From positions 1 to 64,000 of the forward strand of contig CAKZJV010000009.1 in NCBI GenBank assembly GCA_937120475.1: a stretch of DNA of 64,000 nucleotides, written 5' to 3'. The first letter of the stretch is position 1; each line of letters opens with the position of its first letter. The notes beneath the pieces were generated by a model. The model ran no database searches. It saw nothing but the letters and a program-made list of their open reading frames with translations, and had not been told where the DNA came from. Both the position numbers and the translations under genes were made by a program. This DNA comes from an uncultured Cryomorphaceae bacterium. Its GTDB lineage: Bacteria; Bacteroidota; Bacteroidia; Flavobacteriales; Schleiferiaceae. Positions 16,196-25,505 of this stretch are shown in pieces.

Positions 16196-18273
16196 TATTT
16201 TTTACCTATTTTTTTCTTTAGCAATTGGGCATTAATGGCTACTATAATAGTACTCAAACTCATAAATACCGCTCCTACTGCCGGCCCTAATACAAAACCG
16301 GAAGAGTACAATACGCCTGCTGCCAGCGGTATGGCAAACGCATTGTAGCCGGTGGCCCATACCAGGTTTTGGATCATTTTATTGTAGGTAGCCTTGCCAA
16401 ACAAAATAAGGTTGGCAATATCCTGTGGGTTACTGTTTACCAGAATGATGTCAGCCGTTTCAGCTGCCACGTCAGTACCTGACCCTACCGCAATGCCCAC
16501 GTTGGCCTGGGCCAATGCCGGGGCATCGTTTACGCCATCACCGGTCATAGCCACAAACTCACCCTTGGATTGAAGCTCTTTTACGATTTCTACTTTCTGA
16601 TGGGGCAATACTTCCGAATAGTACCCATCCAAACCGAGTTCTTCACTTACTGCCTTGGCAACTGTTTCATTATCTCCGGTTGCCATCATCACTTTGATGT
16701 TGTTGCTTTTAAACACTTTAATCGCCTCGGCACTTTCCGGTCTGATCTCATCGGCCAGTGCAATATAGCCTGCCAGCTTATTATCAATGAGCACAAAAAC
16801 CACTGTCTCTGCCGCACTGCTATAGACTCCTTCCGGTATTGAAATGCTTTGATCTTTCAGGTAACCTGGGCTCACTACTTTTACATCTTTGCCTTCTACC
16901 ATGGCTTCCACGCCCTTGCCGGTAATGGCATTGAAATTTTCAGGCTTTGGTATTGAAATACCTTTTTCTTTTACTTTTTTAATGATGCCCACAGCAATGG
17001 GGTGTTCTGAGCTTTGCTCTAATGCGCTGGATAGCCTCAACAGTTCGTCTGTCTCCATTTGCTGGTTTACGGTCTCCACCCTGGTAACTCCAAAGTCGCC
17101 TTTGGTCAATGTTCCGGTCTTGTCGAAAACAAGGGCTGAGATCTTTCTTGATTCTTCAAAAGCTGTTCTGTTCCTTATAAGCAAACCATTTTGGGCGGAG
17201 ACGGCCGTTGAGATGGCCACCACTAATGGAATAGCCAGACCGAGTGCGTGGGGGCAGGCTATAACCATTACCGTAACCATGCGTTCCAGGGCATACACAA
17301 ACGGGAAGTCGAGTATGAGCCAAACGGCCAGGGTACCAAAGCCTACAGCCAGGGCGATATAGGTGAGCCATTTAGCGGCACGGTCAGACAGGTTTTGCAT
17401 TTTGGACTTGGACTTTTGCGCTTCCTGTACCAGGGTGATCACTTTGTTAAGGTAACTGTCTTTGCCGGTATGTTCCACCTGTACTTTCAATGTGCTGTTG
17501 CCGTTGAGCGAGCCCCCGATCACTTTTTGATCGAGTCCTTTTTTTACTGGTTTGGATTCGCCCGTCAGCATGGATTCGTTGAGGTAGCTTTCCCCTTCTA
17601 CAATAACTCCATCAGCCGGTACTTTTTCACCGGGTTTTATCAGAATGATGTCCCCTGCTTGCAGTGCTTCGAGCTTTACATCTTCCACGGTATCGCCTTG
17701 TACACGGTGCGCTTCAGAAGGCATCATACTTACCAGTAATTCTAATGCTTTGGAAGCCCCGAGTACGGATTTCATTTCAATCCAATGACCCAGGAGCATA
17801 ATAGCAATTAGGGTAGCCAACTCCCAGAAAAAATCTTCTCCCTCAAGGCCAAAAACGGTGGCGGAACTATAAAAATAAGCCACACTAATGGCCAGGGAAA
17901 TCAGGGTCATCATACCGGGTGCACCCTGTTGCAGCTCTTCTTTCAGTCCTTTTAGGAAAGGCCAGCCACCGTAAAAGTAAACGATGGTGGAAAGACCGAA
18001 GAGGATGTAGGTATTGCCGGGTAACAGCCACTCATAACCCAAAAAGTCCTGGATCATGGGAGAAAAGGCCAGAATGGGAAGGGTTAGAACAAGGGTAAGC
18101 CAAAAGCGTTTTTTAAAATCTTCGATCATCATTTTATGATGGTCATGTCCCATTTCGCCATGTCCGGGATTGTGTCCTGAATGATTACTATGTCCACTAT
18201 GATCATGGCCTTCATGCCGGGAATGGTCTTCGTGCTTATGGTGTGTGTGCTTATGCTCTTTATGATTTTCCAT
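16195..18273 (-). CDS. copB: Copper-type P1B ATPase (CopB-like, CPH motif)
   Basis: A 692-residue heavy-metal P-type ATPase. Residues 2-48 are extremely His-rich (HEDHSRHEGHDHSGHS) in place of an HMA domain. The transport-site motif is CPH (residues 340-342), characteristic of the P1B-3 group that moves Cu2+/Ag+ rather than CPC (Cu+). Other family marks: TGES (237-240), phosphorylation motif DKTGT (384-388), and MTGDGVNDAP near the end of the catalytic domain. Length and eight-helix plan are normal. It is in the inner membrane and exports copper or silver to the periplasm. It is followed with overlap by an MFS gene and preceded by ppk2. Confidence 0.92.
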   Translation of the reverse strand: MENHKEHKHTHHKHEDHSRHEGHDHSGHSNHSGHNPGHGEMGHDHHKMMIEDFKKRFWLTLVLTLPILAFSPMIQDFLGYEWLLPGNTYILFGLSTIVYFYGGWPFLKGLKEELQQGAPGMMTLISLAISVAYFYSSATVFGLEGEDFFWELATLIAIMLLGHWIEMKSVLGASKALELLVSMMPSEAHRVQGDTVEDVKLEALQAGDIILIKPGEKVPADGVIVEGESYLNESMLTGESKPVKKGLDQKVIGGSLNGNSTLKVQVEHTGKDSYLNKVITLVQEAQKSKSKMQNLSDRAAKWLTYIALAVGFGTLAVWLILDFPFVYALERMVTVMVIACPHALGLAIPLVVAISTAVSAQNGLLIRNRTAFEESRKISALVFDKTGTLTKGDFGVTRVETVNQQMETDELLRLSSALEQSSEHPIAVGIIKKVKEKGISIPKPENFNAITGKGVEAMVEGKDVKVVSPGYLKDQSISIPEGVYSSAAETVVFVLIDNKLAGYIALADEIRPESAEAIKVFKSNNIKVMMATGDNETVAKAVSEELGLDGYYSEVLPHQKVEIVKELQSKGEFVAMTGDGVNDAPALAQANVGIAVGSGTDVAAETADIILVNSNPQDIANLILFGKATYNKMIQNLVWATGYNAFAIPLAAGVLYSSGFVLGPAVGAVFMSLSTIIVAINAQLLKKKIGKK

Positions 18274-18284
18274 AATATCTGTTT

Positions 18285-19016
18285 TTATGTATTAGGGTAT
18301 TCCAGATTAAGTTTTTCAAGCTGTTCAGTTAGAATTTTTGCGACAGTATAATTACGGTACCAGCGTTTGTCTGCGGGGATAATATGCCAGGGCAAGTGAT
18401 CGCAGGCATTGAGTATTGTGTGGTAGACTCTCCTGTAGTCATCCCATTTTTTTGGGATAAGTTCATCCTCTTTGGCATACTTCCATCGCTTGTGTGGTTT
18501 TGTCTTACGCTCCTCAATACGCTTTAGCTGCTCGTCAGCCGATATATGCAGATAAAATTTTAAGATCAATGTATTATTGGCCAGCAGGTGATGTTCCAGT
18601 TCATTGATGAGTTTGGTGCGGTGCTGCAAGACATCTTCTGAAAGGCTTTTGTTTGTAGCGGGAACCAGAATGTCTTCATAATAGGAGCGGTTAAATACCC
18701 TGATCATCCCTTTCTCGGGAAAATGAGGGTAAACGCGCCACAAAAAATCGTGTTTGAGCTCGTCAGCTGTAGGCTTTTTAAAAGAAGTAACCTGCACACC
18801 TTGCGGGTTCATACCGCTGAAAGCGTGACGGATGGTCCCGTCCTTGCCTGAGGTGTCAAGGCCCTGCAAGACGATAAGCATACTGTATCTGCCATCGGCA
18901 TAGAACTTATTCTGTAGCTTAAAAAGCTCCTTACGCAGTTTTTTAAGTTCTTTCTTTGTTTCCGTTTTATCAGCTTCTGCTGGCGGCAGGGTGGTTATAT
19001 GATTTAAGTCTACCAT
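18285..19016 (-). CDS. ppk2: Polyphosphate kinase 2 (PPK2)
   Basis: A 243-residue PPK2-family enzyme, which transfers phosphate between inorganic polyphosphate and nucleotides. The Walker A loop GLDTSGKDG lies at residues 52-60 and the lid/Walker B region RVFNRSYYEDIL at 106-117; SADEQLKRIEERK and KKWDDYRRVY are typical. Length matches the single-domain class. Neighbours (PRPP synthetase, AMP phosphorylase) suggest that it regenerates ADP/ATP from AMP/ADP using polyphosphate, but subclass specificity (AMP versus ADP) cannot be settled here. Gap of 3 bp to the upstream gene. Confidence 0.92.
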   Translation of the reverse strand: MVDLNHITTLPPAEADKTETKKELKKLRKELFKLQNKFYADGRYSMLIVLQGLDTSGKDGTIRHAFSGMNPQGVQVTSFKKPTADELKHDFLWRVYPHFPEKGMIRVFNRSYYEDILVPATNKSLSEDVLQHRTKLINELEHHLLANNTLILKFYLHISADEQLKRIEERKTKPHKRWKYAKEDELIPKKWDDYRRVYHTILNACDHLPWHIIPADKRWYRNYTVAKILTEQLEKLNLEYPNT

Positions 19017-19019
19017 TTT

Positions 19020-19703
19020 CTACTCTTTAGTTTTTTTCTCATAGGTCATAGTAAAATATGCACCGTCATCCTCCGTGAATTTCTGACGTTGCAATACTAA
19101 ACTCTCAGTCAGGTATTCTTCAACCGTGTAGTTGATAGTCTTTATTTTTAGGCCCATCACATAGGCTTCAACTACAGCATCACTACTAATATTTATCCTT
19201 CCATTTTCTTTTTTGCTCTGCCTGTTTTTTATGGTAACCAGGCTTTTAGAACCAAAAAAACTGAGTACACCCGATTCAACACTCATCTTCAAATGGATAT
19301 CTTTCAACTTATTGCTACTTTGTAAATCATATAACTGCTTAAAATCTTCTGAGGTAACATCTACTTTTATCTTTTCATCTCCCGGATCGGTAAAAGGAAA
19401 TACATTTAGCAGCACATCAAATTCTCTGGGGTTACACTTATAAGTGGTGGTATATTTTTCATCCAATTGGTTTTTTTCATCATACAACTCCACCAACACT
19501 TCTACAGTATAGGTTTCACTTTCCCGCTTTAACTCTCCGGTCAGAAAAATTTGCATGCCTTGTGGGTTTCCATTTTTGTCAAAATTTTTACGAACTATTT
19601 TTTTCCCAGCAATCTGCTCAATCAACATCTCCTTTTCCTGACCATAGGACATGCCGGGAGTAAATTGCAGAAATATCAATATGAGGAAGAGGATATTACG
19701 CAT
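19020..19703 (-). CDS. Periplasmic hypothetical protein, DUF3108-like
   Basis: A 227-residue protein with a signal peptide (MRNILFLILIFLQFTPGMSY, then GQ). The rest is predicted beta-rich, with alternating strands such as RNFDKNGNPQGMQIF and YTVEEYLTESLVLQRQKFTE. The pattern of a periplasmic beta-sandwich with a C-terminal strand is loosely reminiscent of DUF3108/TapB-like proteins, but this is weak. It overlaps the end of prs by 8 bp, so it is part of the same operon. Function unknown. Confidence 0.7.
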   Translation of the reverse strand: MRNILFLILIFLQFTPGMSYGQEKEMLIEQIAGKKIVRKNFDKNGNPQGMQIFLTGELKRESETYTVEVLVELYDEKNQLDEKYTTTYKCNPREFDVLLNVFPFTDPGDEKIKVDVTSEDFKQLYDLQSSNKLKDIHLKMSVESGVLSFFGSKSLVTIKNRQSKKENGRINISSDAVVEAYVMGLKIKTINYTVEEYLTESLVLQRQKFTEDDGAYFTMTYEKKTKE

Positions 19704-20592
19704 GGTGCTTCATTAACGCTTTAATCTCCATTGCCAAAGTTTCAGAAAGATCAATAGCATTGCTTTCATGAGGGATGGTGTTGCACGTTACGATCTGCTG
19801 TACGCCTGAATTTTTCAGGTCTTTATAGGCCGACTCTGCAAACACAGCATGAACTCCCACACACACAGGAGGTCTCATGTTGGCCTTTTTTAAGTGGTCC
19901 ACCGTCTCAATCATAGTCCTTGCAGTGGAAATAATATCGTCAACCAGCACCGGGGTATGGTCTTTATATTTTGCCACATCCGGGATAGATACTTCTACGT
20001 CCCGGTCACCATGTCGTACTTTTTCCAATACTGTAAAGGGCGCATCGGCTTCTTTTGCCACCTCAGAAACCCACTGCTCACTTTCGCTATCCGGGCCGAT
20101 GAATACCGGCTTTTCAATACTATCGCTCACCCATTTTGAAATGTGTGATGCCGCATGCACTATGGTATTAGGTACGCTATAGATTTCGCCTAACGAGCTT
20201 CTACGGTGCAGATGTGGGTCTACGGTGGTAAGTGTTTCTGCGAATCCGGAAATTAATTGTGCAAAATACGTTGAGGTGATCCCTTCTCCAGGATTAAATT
20301 GTTTGTCTTGCCTCATGTAGGCTAGGTAGGGTGCTACAAAGCAGGTACATGCGGCTCCCAGGTCTTTGGCTGTTTTACTTAGAAAATATAAGGGCAGTAA
20401 CTTAGCGTCCGGTTTATATAAGGTGCAAACCATCACCACGCATTTTCCTTTTACGTCAGAATGTATCTGTACAAAGCTCTCTCCATCGGGAAACTGCCGG
20501 ATGGTTGCCTCACCCTTTTCAGCCTGAAGGTGTCCGGCTATTTTTTCAGTAAGATCTTCGTTGCCCGGTAAGGCAAAAACTATCATTTCCAT
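19696..20592 (-). CDS. prs: Ribose-phosphate pyrophosphokinase (PRPP synthetase)
   Basis: A 298-residue enzyme making PRPP from ribose 5-phosphate and ATP, releasing AMP. Family blocks: FPDGESF (34-40), the flexible-loop equivalent YMRQDKQF (92-99), DPHLH (125-129) and the PRPP-binding loop VDDIISTART (217-226). It is somewhat shorter than the housekeeping enzyme (about 310 residues) and looks like the diverged accessory form found beside AMP phosphorylase. It lies just after the phosphorylase gene, so PRPP and AMP turnover are probably linked in this operon. Confidence 0.9.
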   Translation of the reverse strand: MEMIVFALPGNEDLTEKIAGHLQAEKGEATIRQFPDGESFVQIHSDVKGKCVVMVCTLYKPDAKLLPLYFLSKTAKDLGAACTCFVAPYLAYMRQDKQFNPGEGITSTYFAQLISGFAETLTTVDPHLHRRSSLGEIYSVPNTIVHAASHISKWVSDSIEKPVFIGPDSESEQWVSEVAKEADAPFTVLEKVRHGDRDVEVSIPDVAKYKDHTPVLVDDIISTARTMIETVDHLKKANMRPPVCVGVHAVFAESAYKDLKNSGVQQIVTCNTIPHESNAIDLSETLAMEIKALMKHHA

Positions 20593-20601
20593 ATTATATT
20601 A

Positions 20602-22122
20602 TTATGTTTCTTTGATTTTAATAATTTCTTTTTGTGTATCCAGGTAAGAAAGTGCATACTCAAGCTCTCCTCGTGACTCAGCATGGATTTCAAACAGGGT
20701 ATCGTTTTCTTCCACCTGAGTATTCAAAGGCGTAAGAAGCAAAATGCCTGCTGTCATCGCTCCAGGAGCACCAGCCAGCTTAGCCACTTTCGCCAGTCTG
20801 CGATTATCAATTTCAGAAACTACCCCACTCGTTATGGACTTGATCTTATGCTTATGGGAGGCTAATTCAGGTTCCTTGAAAAAGCCTTGTGCCTGGCAGA
20901 TAGCGGTAAATTTTTTGTAGCCGTCTCCACTTTTCAAAATTCTCAAAGCTTCAAGAGCGCCTGCCCCTTCGGCTGCTTTTCCTCCCATTTCAAGTAACCT
21001 GCCTGCCAGTAGTACTGCTCTTTCGCGTAGGTCATCAGGTGCATGGTCTTCATTTCTTAAGACGGACAAAACATCCCTTGCCTCCAGTGCAGGGCCGATG
21101 CCCCGCCCCACAGGTTGCGATCCATCGGTTAATATAATATCAATATTCAGTCCGATGGCTTTGCCTACGGCAACCATCTTTTCTGACAGATGCTCAGCAG
21201 CTTCCCGGGAGCGCACTTTAGCCGTTGGGCCGACAGGAATATCAATCACAACATCAGTAGAACCTGCTGCCGCCTTTTTTGAAAGCACGGAAGCGATCAT
21301 TTGCCCTTCGCTATCAATATCTAGTGCTTTTTCCACGCGGATGAGTATATCATCAGCCGGACTTAACTGTACTGATCCGCCCCAGGCCAGGCACCCCCCT
21401 TCTAGATCCACCACTTTTTTCATTTGCTCGGTGGTAAGATTTACGTTGGTAACTACCTCCATGGTGTCAGCGGTACCAGCCGGAGAAGTAATGGCACGGG
21501 AAGAAGTTTTAGGAATGGTCAGCCCCGCTGCGGCAACAATAGACACTACCAGTGGGGTAGTTCGGTTACCAGGCAAGCCACCTATGCAGTGTTTATCATA
21601 AACCTTATCTTTACCCCAATCCAGTTTAAAACCCACATTAATCATGGAACGGGTCAGGGCAATCACTTCTTCCTGATTTAATGCATTCCCTGTGCTGGAA
21701 GCCAGAAAAGCTGAAAGTTGAATATTGGATAAATTCCGATTGACGATATCGCCAATGATCCTGTCAAACGCTGCCTGGTTCAAGCGGTGTCCATAAATTT
21801 TCTTACGGACGTCACTCATGGAATCCAAGGCATCCAAATGACTCAAGGTGAGTTCATCCCCAGCATTTGCTCCCAATGAATCAATGGCTGCTTCTGATAA
21901 GCTTAGTTGGTCATGAGTCAGATGTTCTTCATTGTCCCAAACGATGAGTGACGCCACGATGGTTTTATTTCCTTTTGAAACTTTTATACGATTTAAAGCC
22001 TCAAATCCTTCGGACACACATACCGGACAATCCTTGCGCATAAATACCATGTATTCATTGCGTGCATCAATGCCTAGTCTTACTAATTTTAATACGTTAT
22101 GCCGGGTATCCTTTGCTTCCAT
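20602..22122 (-). CDS. deoA: AMP/thymidine phosphorylase, archaeal type
   Basis: A 506-residue protein of the thymidine/pyrimidine-nucleoside phosphorylase superfamily in the long form typical of archaeal AMP phosphorylase, with an extra N-terminal domain of about 90 residues. Conserved blocks: KHCIGGLPGNRTTP (about 177-190) and KTSSRAITSPAGTADTMEV (about 205-223), which bind phosphate and substrate. In archaea this enzyme converts AMP and phosphate to adenine and ribose 1,5-bisphosphate. ATG at 22122 overlaps the stop of the upstream gene (TGATG); a GTG at 22125 is also possible. No ribose-1,5-bisphosphate isomerase or RuBisCO gene is in the window. Confidence 0.85.
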   Translation of the reverse strand: MEAKDTRHNVLKLVRLGIDARNEYMVFMRKDCPVCVSEGFEALNRIKVSKGNKTIVASLIVWDNEEHLTHDQLSLSEAAIDSLGANAGDELTLSHLDALDSMSDVRKKIYGHRLNQAAFDRIIGDIVNRNLSNIQLSAFLASSTGNALNQEEVIALTRSMINVGFKLDWGKDKVYDKHCIGGLPGNRTTPLVVSIVAAAGLTIPKTSSRAITSPAGTADTMEVVTNVNLTTEQMKKVVDLEGGCLAWGGSVQLSPADDILIRVEKALDIDSEGQMIASVLSKKAAAGSTDVVIDIPVGPTAKVRSREAAEHLSEKMVAVGKAIGLNIDIILTDGSQPVGRGIGPALEARDVLSVLRNEDHAPDDLRERAVLLAGRLLEMGGKAAEGAGALEALRILKSGDGYKKFTAICQAQGFFKEPELASHKHKIKSITSGVVSEIDNRRLAKVAKLAGAPGAMTAGILLLTPLNTQVEENDTLFEIHAESRGELEYALSYLDTQKEIIKIKET

Positions 22123-23492
22123 CACAATTCTACCGTTTGATTAAGTTGAGGGATATGTGTTTGCCATCCTTTATTATCTTCCAGGGCTTTTGATAAAGCT
22201 TCTGCCTGCGCTGCTTCCCCATGAATAATGAATACCTTTTCGGGTTGTTTTTTAATTTCAGAGAGCCAGTCAATCAAATCGTTTTGGTCACCATGCGCAC
22301 TCAGTCCTTCAATGTGTTCCATGTGCATTTTGAATGGTAGCCATTTGCCATACACTTTAATTTCTTTCGCTCCTTCCAGCAGTTTTCTTCCTCTGGTTCC
22401 TTCTGCCTGATAGCCTACAAAAAGTAAGGTGTCATTACTATTGCCTGATCTTGTTTCCATATAGTTCAGTATTCGTCCGCCCGTCATCATTCCACTTCCG
22501 GCAATGACGATCTTGGATTTGTTATCTTCCCTCAGCGCCAGGGTTTCCCGATAGTTGCTAACTACCTGAAAATGAGAACACATTTCATCACATTCTTCCG
22601 GTTTAAGCTTATGCCAATCCCACGAGGCATGGAAGAGATGAAGTACATTGGCACCCATCGGACTGTCCATGATCATGGGTATTTTTGGTATCTTCTTCTC
22701 TTTCAATAACCGCCATATCATCAGCATCATCAATTGCGTGCGCTCTACCGCAAAGCTCGGTATGAACAGGCTGCCTCCCCGTTCAATAGTTTCATTGATG
22801 ATACGTTCCAGTTCAGGAACTATAGTTTCTTCTTCCGGATGCACCCTGCCTCCATAGGTGGACTCAATTAGCAGTACATTTGCCTTTTCAGGCTTTTTAG
22901 GCGCATATAGCAGTAAATCTTTTTTGCGTCCGATATCGCCAGAAAACACAAAACGTTTCTCGTTGACCTCTATTTCAATAAAAGTTGACCCGATAATGTG
23001 CCCATTGTATTGCCACCTAACCTTAAAGTCTTCTTCTATCACATGCCACTTTCCTTCTGAAACAGGGTTAAAAAGTGGAATTGTTTTTTCAACGTCTTTC
23101 AGGTCATAAAAAGCCTCTGCCGGATGGTGTTTACTATATCCTTCTTTATTGGCTCTGGCAGCCTCCTCTTCCTGAATTTTAGCACTGTCTTTTAGTATAA
23201 TTTCAGCGATCTTGAGGGTGGGCGCACTTCCATATATTTTGCCTTTGAAGCCTAATTTCACCAAGCGGGCCAGGTAGCCTGTGTGATCAAGGTGCCCATG
23301 GGTAAGTACCACCGCGTCAATAGATGCCGGGGCATACTCGGGTGGCTCCCAATTGAGCAGTCTCAGTTCTTTTAATCCCTGAAAAACACCGCAATCCACC
23401 ATCAGCTTTTTACTTCCGGTTTCAAGCAAATATTTGGATCCTGTAACGGTACCAGCCGCACCTAAAAATTTTATGGTTATTTTTTCTTTCAT
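22122..23492 (-). CDS. MBL-fold beta-CASP nuclease with RNA-specificity domain
   Basis: A 456-residue metallo-beta-lactamase-fold protein. The metal-binding motif HGHLDH is at residues 65-70; further metal ligands occur in FSGDIGRKKDLLL and the C-terminal SAHGDQNDLIDWL and IIHGE. The SGMMTGGRIL block and the C-terminal RMMBL segment identify the beta-CASP group that acts on RNA (CPSF73/RNase J-like). Start ATG at 23492; a TTG at 23504 is less likely. This kind of nuclease is often found beside AMP phosphorylase and PRPP synthetase genes, but its natural substrate there is not known. Confidence 0.9.
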   Translation of the reverse strand: MKEKITIKFLGAAGTVTGSKYLLETGSKKLMVDCGVFQGLKELRLLNWEPPEYAPASIDAVVLTHGHLDHTGYLARLVKLGFKGKIYGSAPTLKIAEIILKDSAKIQEEEAARANKEGYSKHHPAEAFYDLKDVEKTIPLFNPVSEGKWHVIEEDFKVRWQYNGHIIGSTFIEIEVNEKRFVFSGDIGRKKDLLLYAPKKPEKANVLLIESTYGGRVHPEEETIVPELERIINETIERGGSLFIPSFAVERTQLMMLMIWRLLKEKKIPKIPMIMDSPMGANVLHLFHASWDWHKLKPEECDEMCSHFQVVSNYRETLALREDNKSKIVIAGSGMMTGGRILNYMETRSGNSNDTLLFVGYQAEGTRGRKLLEGAKEIKVYGKWLPFKMHMEHIEGLSAHGDQNDLIDWLSEIKKQPEKVFIIHGEAAQAEALSKALEDNKGWQTHIPQLNQTVEL

Positions 23493-23511
23493 CTTTAAAT
23501 ACAAATCATTT

Positions 23512-24366
23512 TTAATAGACCGCCCTGCTTGAACAAATTTCGTTTCCTTCTTTAAGTATCCCTCTGATCCGTTTATCAGATATTCCTATTTCATTAAGCA
23601 TCTTTGGCTTGTCACAAAGCTCCTTGCAGAGTACTACCATCTTATCAATCAACTGTTGCTTTTCGGACTTGGTAAGCGTAGTGAGGCAGGTGATAGGATG
23701 TAAACCGGACAAATTAATCCGTTCACTTAAACTTCCTTGTTGGGGATAATCCCAGCCTATGAGAATCAAACCGGAACATTTACCATATTGAATGGCATCT
23801 TCGGTGAACCGGGTATTGGTCACCACCCAACCCTGATGAAACTTAGTAGCATGATCTATACGTTTCTGCCATTGCTTTTTTACATCTTCAAACCGGGATT
23901 TTATATAGAGTGGAATTTTTACATCGCACTTATAACCTTGCCGATTATGGAATTTGCACTCTACCATAAAGTGCTTATTATCCTTTTCGGCCTCCACATC
24001 TATTTCGTGAGTCACACAATGGCCCTGAATGATCACACCTACTTTAGTGCGGTATCCCTGGTGTTTGAGAATTTCACCAATGAACTTTTCAAAGGGGTAT
24101 CCTGATGGTCCCAGCTCTAAAATAGCCTGCTTGGTTTTGTACCTTCCTGCGACAGGTTTTGAGTACTTCCTGAGCATGGAAAAGGCCTGACTGTATATTT
24201 TTTTTGTAGACATTCCATCAAATAGCTGCTTCTCAATTTCGCTCACAATCCGATTCATAACAGCTGAACCGGCTCCGGCCCTTTCAAGGGATTTTCTGAG
24301 CTTAGCAGAAGAGAAGGGTACTTTTTCTCCGGAAGCCTTGGTGATAAAAACGGTCTTTTCTGGCAT
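23512..24366 (-). CDS. ATP-cone / PD-(D/E)XK (Mrr-like) fusion protein
   Basis: A 284-residue two-domain protein. Residues 4-90 form an ATP-cone domain (VFITKASGEKVPFSSAKLRK ...), the nucleotide-sensing fold of ribonucleotide reductases and NrdR. Residues 88-215 are a restriction-endonuclease-like fold: GYPFEKFIGEIL (E93), HEIDVEA (D123) and VECK (E137, K139) give the E...D...ExK core of Mrr-type nucleases. The C-terminus (220-284) is helical with LLDCC-like features absent. Such a fusion could cut nucleic acid in response to ATP/dATP level, which fits the nucleotide-metabolism neighbours; this is inference. It has its own upstream palindrome at 24374-24397. Confidence 0.8.
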   Translation of the reverse strand: MPEKTVFITKASGEKVPFSSAKLRKSLERAGAGSAVMNRIVSEIEKQLFDGMSTKKIYSQAFSMLRKYSKPVAGRYKTKQAILELGPSGYPFEKFIGEILKHQGYRTKVGVIIQGHCVTHEIDVEAEKDNKHFMVECKFHNRQGYKCDVKIPLYIKSRFEDVKKQWQKRIDHATKFHQGWVVTNTRFTEDAIQYGKCSGLILIGWDYPQQGSLSERINLSGLHPITCLTTLTKSEKQQLIDKMVVLCKELCDKPKMLNEIGISDKRIRGILKEGNEICSSRAVY

Positions 24367-24373
24367 TAAATCG

Positions 24374-24397
24374 ACTTTAACAATGAAATGTTAAAGT
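24374..24397 (-). promoter_or_regulatory. 24-bp palindrome, probable operator
   Basis: ACTTTAACA at 24374-24382 is mirrored by TGTTAAAGT at 24389-24397 (9-bp arms, 6-bp centre), 8 bp upstream of the ATP-cone gene start. Likely a transcription-factor site; the factor is unknown. Confidence 0.6.
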
Positions 24398-24509
24398 TAG
24401 AATATCGCTCCAGGGTGTATTTATGATATCCCGCTTTCCTTTTATGAAATTACGTTGATACTCTAAAATTTCGGGAACTCTTTTACATAGCGCAAGGAGT
24501 TATTAAAGT

Positions 24510-25502
24510 TCAAAGGATCAGTTCGTTGTTGTTTTTGGTATTCGTTTCAAAACAGTCCAGATTATAAACAGTGGTTTCAGCGATATTTTGAAGGGCTGTT
24601 TCGGTAAGAAAAGCCTGATGGCTGGTGATAAGCACGTTCTTAAAAGTCATCAGCCGGGCAATGGTATCGTCCTGTAAAATATCCTCAGACCGATCTTCAA
24701 AGAACAAGCCTTCTTCCTCTTCATATACGTCCATTCCAAAGTAGCCGATCTGCCCTGTTTTTAGTGCTGCAATTACGGCCTTGGTATCCACCAAAGCTCC
24801 CCGGCTGGTGTTGATGAGCATTACTCCTTTTTTCATCATACTTATCTTTTTTTGATTGATAAGGTAGCGGGTACTTTCGGTAAGCGGTACGTGCAGGCTG
24901 ATGATGTCGCTTTCGGCACACAGCTCTTCACAGTTCACATATTCTATCCCGTATTTTTGTTGTAATTCCAAACCGGGCTCAAGGTCATGTGCCAATATGC
25001 GGCAGCCAAAACCGTCCAGAATGCGAACCAGCACGCCCCCTATTTTACCTACGCCTATAATACCAACGGTTTTTCCATTCAGGTCGAATCCTGTGAGGCC
25101 GTCCAGGGAAAAGTTCTGTTCCATCACCCTGCGGTTGGCACGTATCAGTTTGCGGTTAAGGGCCAACATAAGAGCGATGGCGTGCTCGGCAATGGCATAG
25201 GGCGAGTAGGCCGGTACCCGCGCTACTTTGATGTTTAGCTCTTTTGCTTTCTGTAAGTCCACGTGGTTAAAACCAGCCGAACGCAGGGCGATGTATTTTA
25301 TGCCGCATTCTTTTAGTTTTTCAAGAACGGGAGCCGATGCATCGTCTCCGGCAAAGAGGCACACGGCTTGACTGCCCTGAGCCAGTATGGCGGTTTCTTC
25401 CGTGAGACGTACTTCCAGCCATTGGATATTATGCTTGCCATTATTGGCTTTTTCGAGACTGGGGCGGTCAAATTTATGGGTGCTGTAGATGGTTGTTTTC
25501 AT
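24510..25502 (-). CDS. ldhA: D-lactate dehydrogenase (2-hydroxyacid dehydrogenase)
   Basis: A 330-residue NAD-dependent D-isomer-specific 2-hydroxyacid dehydrogenase. The nucleotide-binding loop GVGKIGGVLVRIL is at about residues 149-161; LINTSRGALVDTKAV carries the second conserved block, and TSHQAFLTETAL holds the catalytic His. The sequence is closest in pattern to fermentative D-lactate dehydrogenase, which reduces pyruvate to D-lactate and reoxidises NADH. Length is standard. It is followed (upstream in transcription) by pfkA at only 3 bp, so the two form part of a glycolytic/fermentative unit. Confidence 0.88.
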   Translation of the reverse strand: MKTTIYSTHKFDRPSLEKANNGKHNIQWLEVRLTEETAILAQGSQAVCLFAGDDASAPVLEKLKECGIKYIALRSAGFNHVDLQKAKELNIKVARVPAYSPYAIAEHAIALMLALNRKLIRANRRVMEQNFSLDGLTGFDLNGKTVGIIGVGKIGGVLVRILDGFGCRILAHDLEPGLELQQKYGIEYVNCEELCAESDIISLHVPLTESTRYLINQKKISMMKKGVMLINTSRGALVDTKAVIAALKTGQIGYFGMDVYEEEEGLFFEDRSEDILQDDTIARLMTFKNVLITSHQAFLTETALQNIAETTVYNLDCFETNTKNNNELIL

Positions 25503-25505
25503 CGT

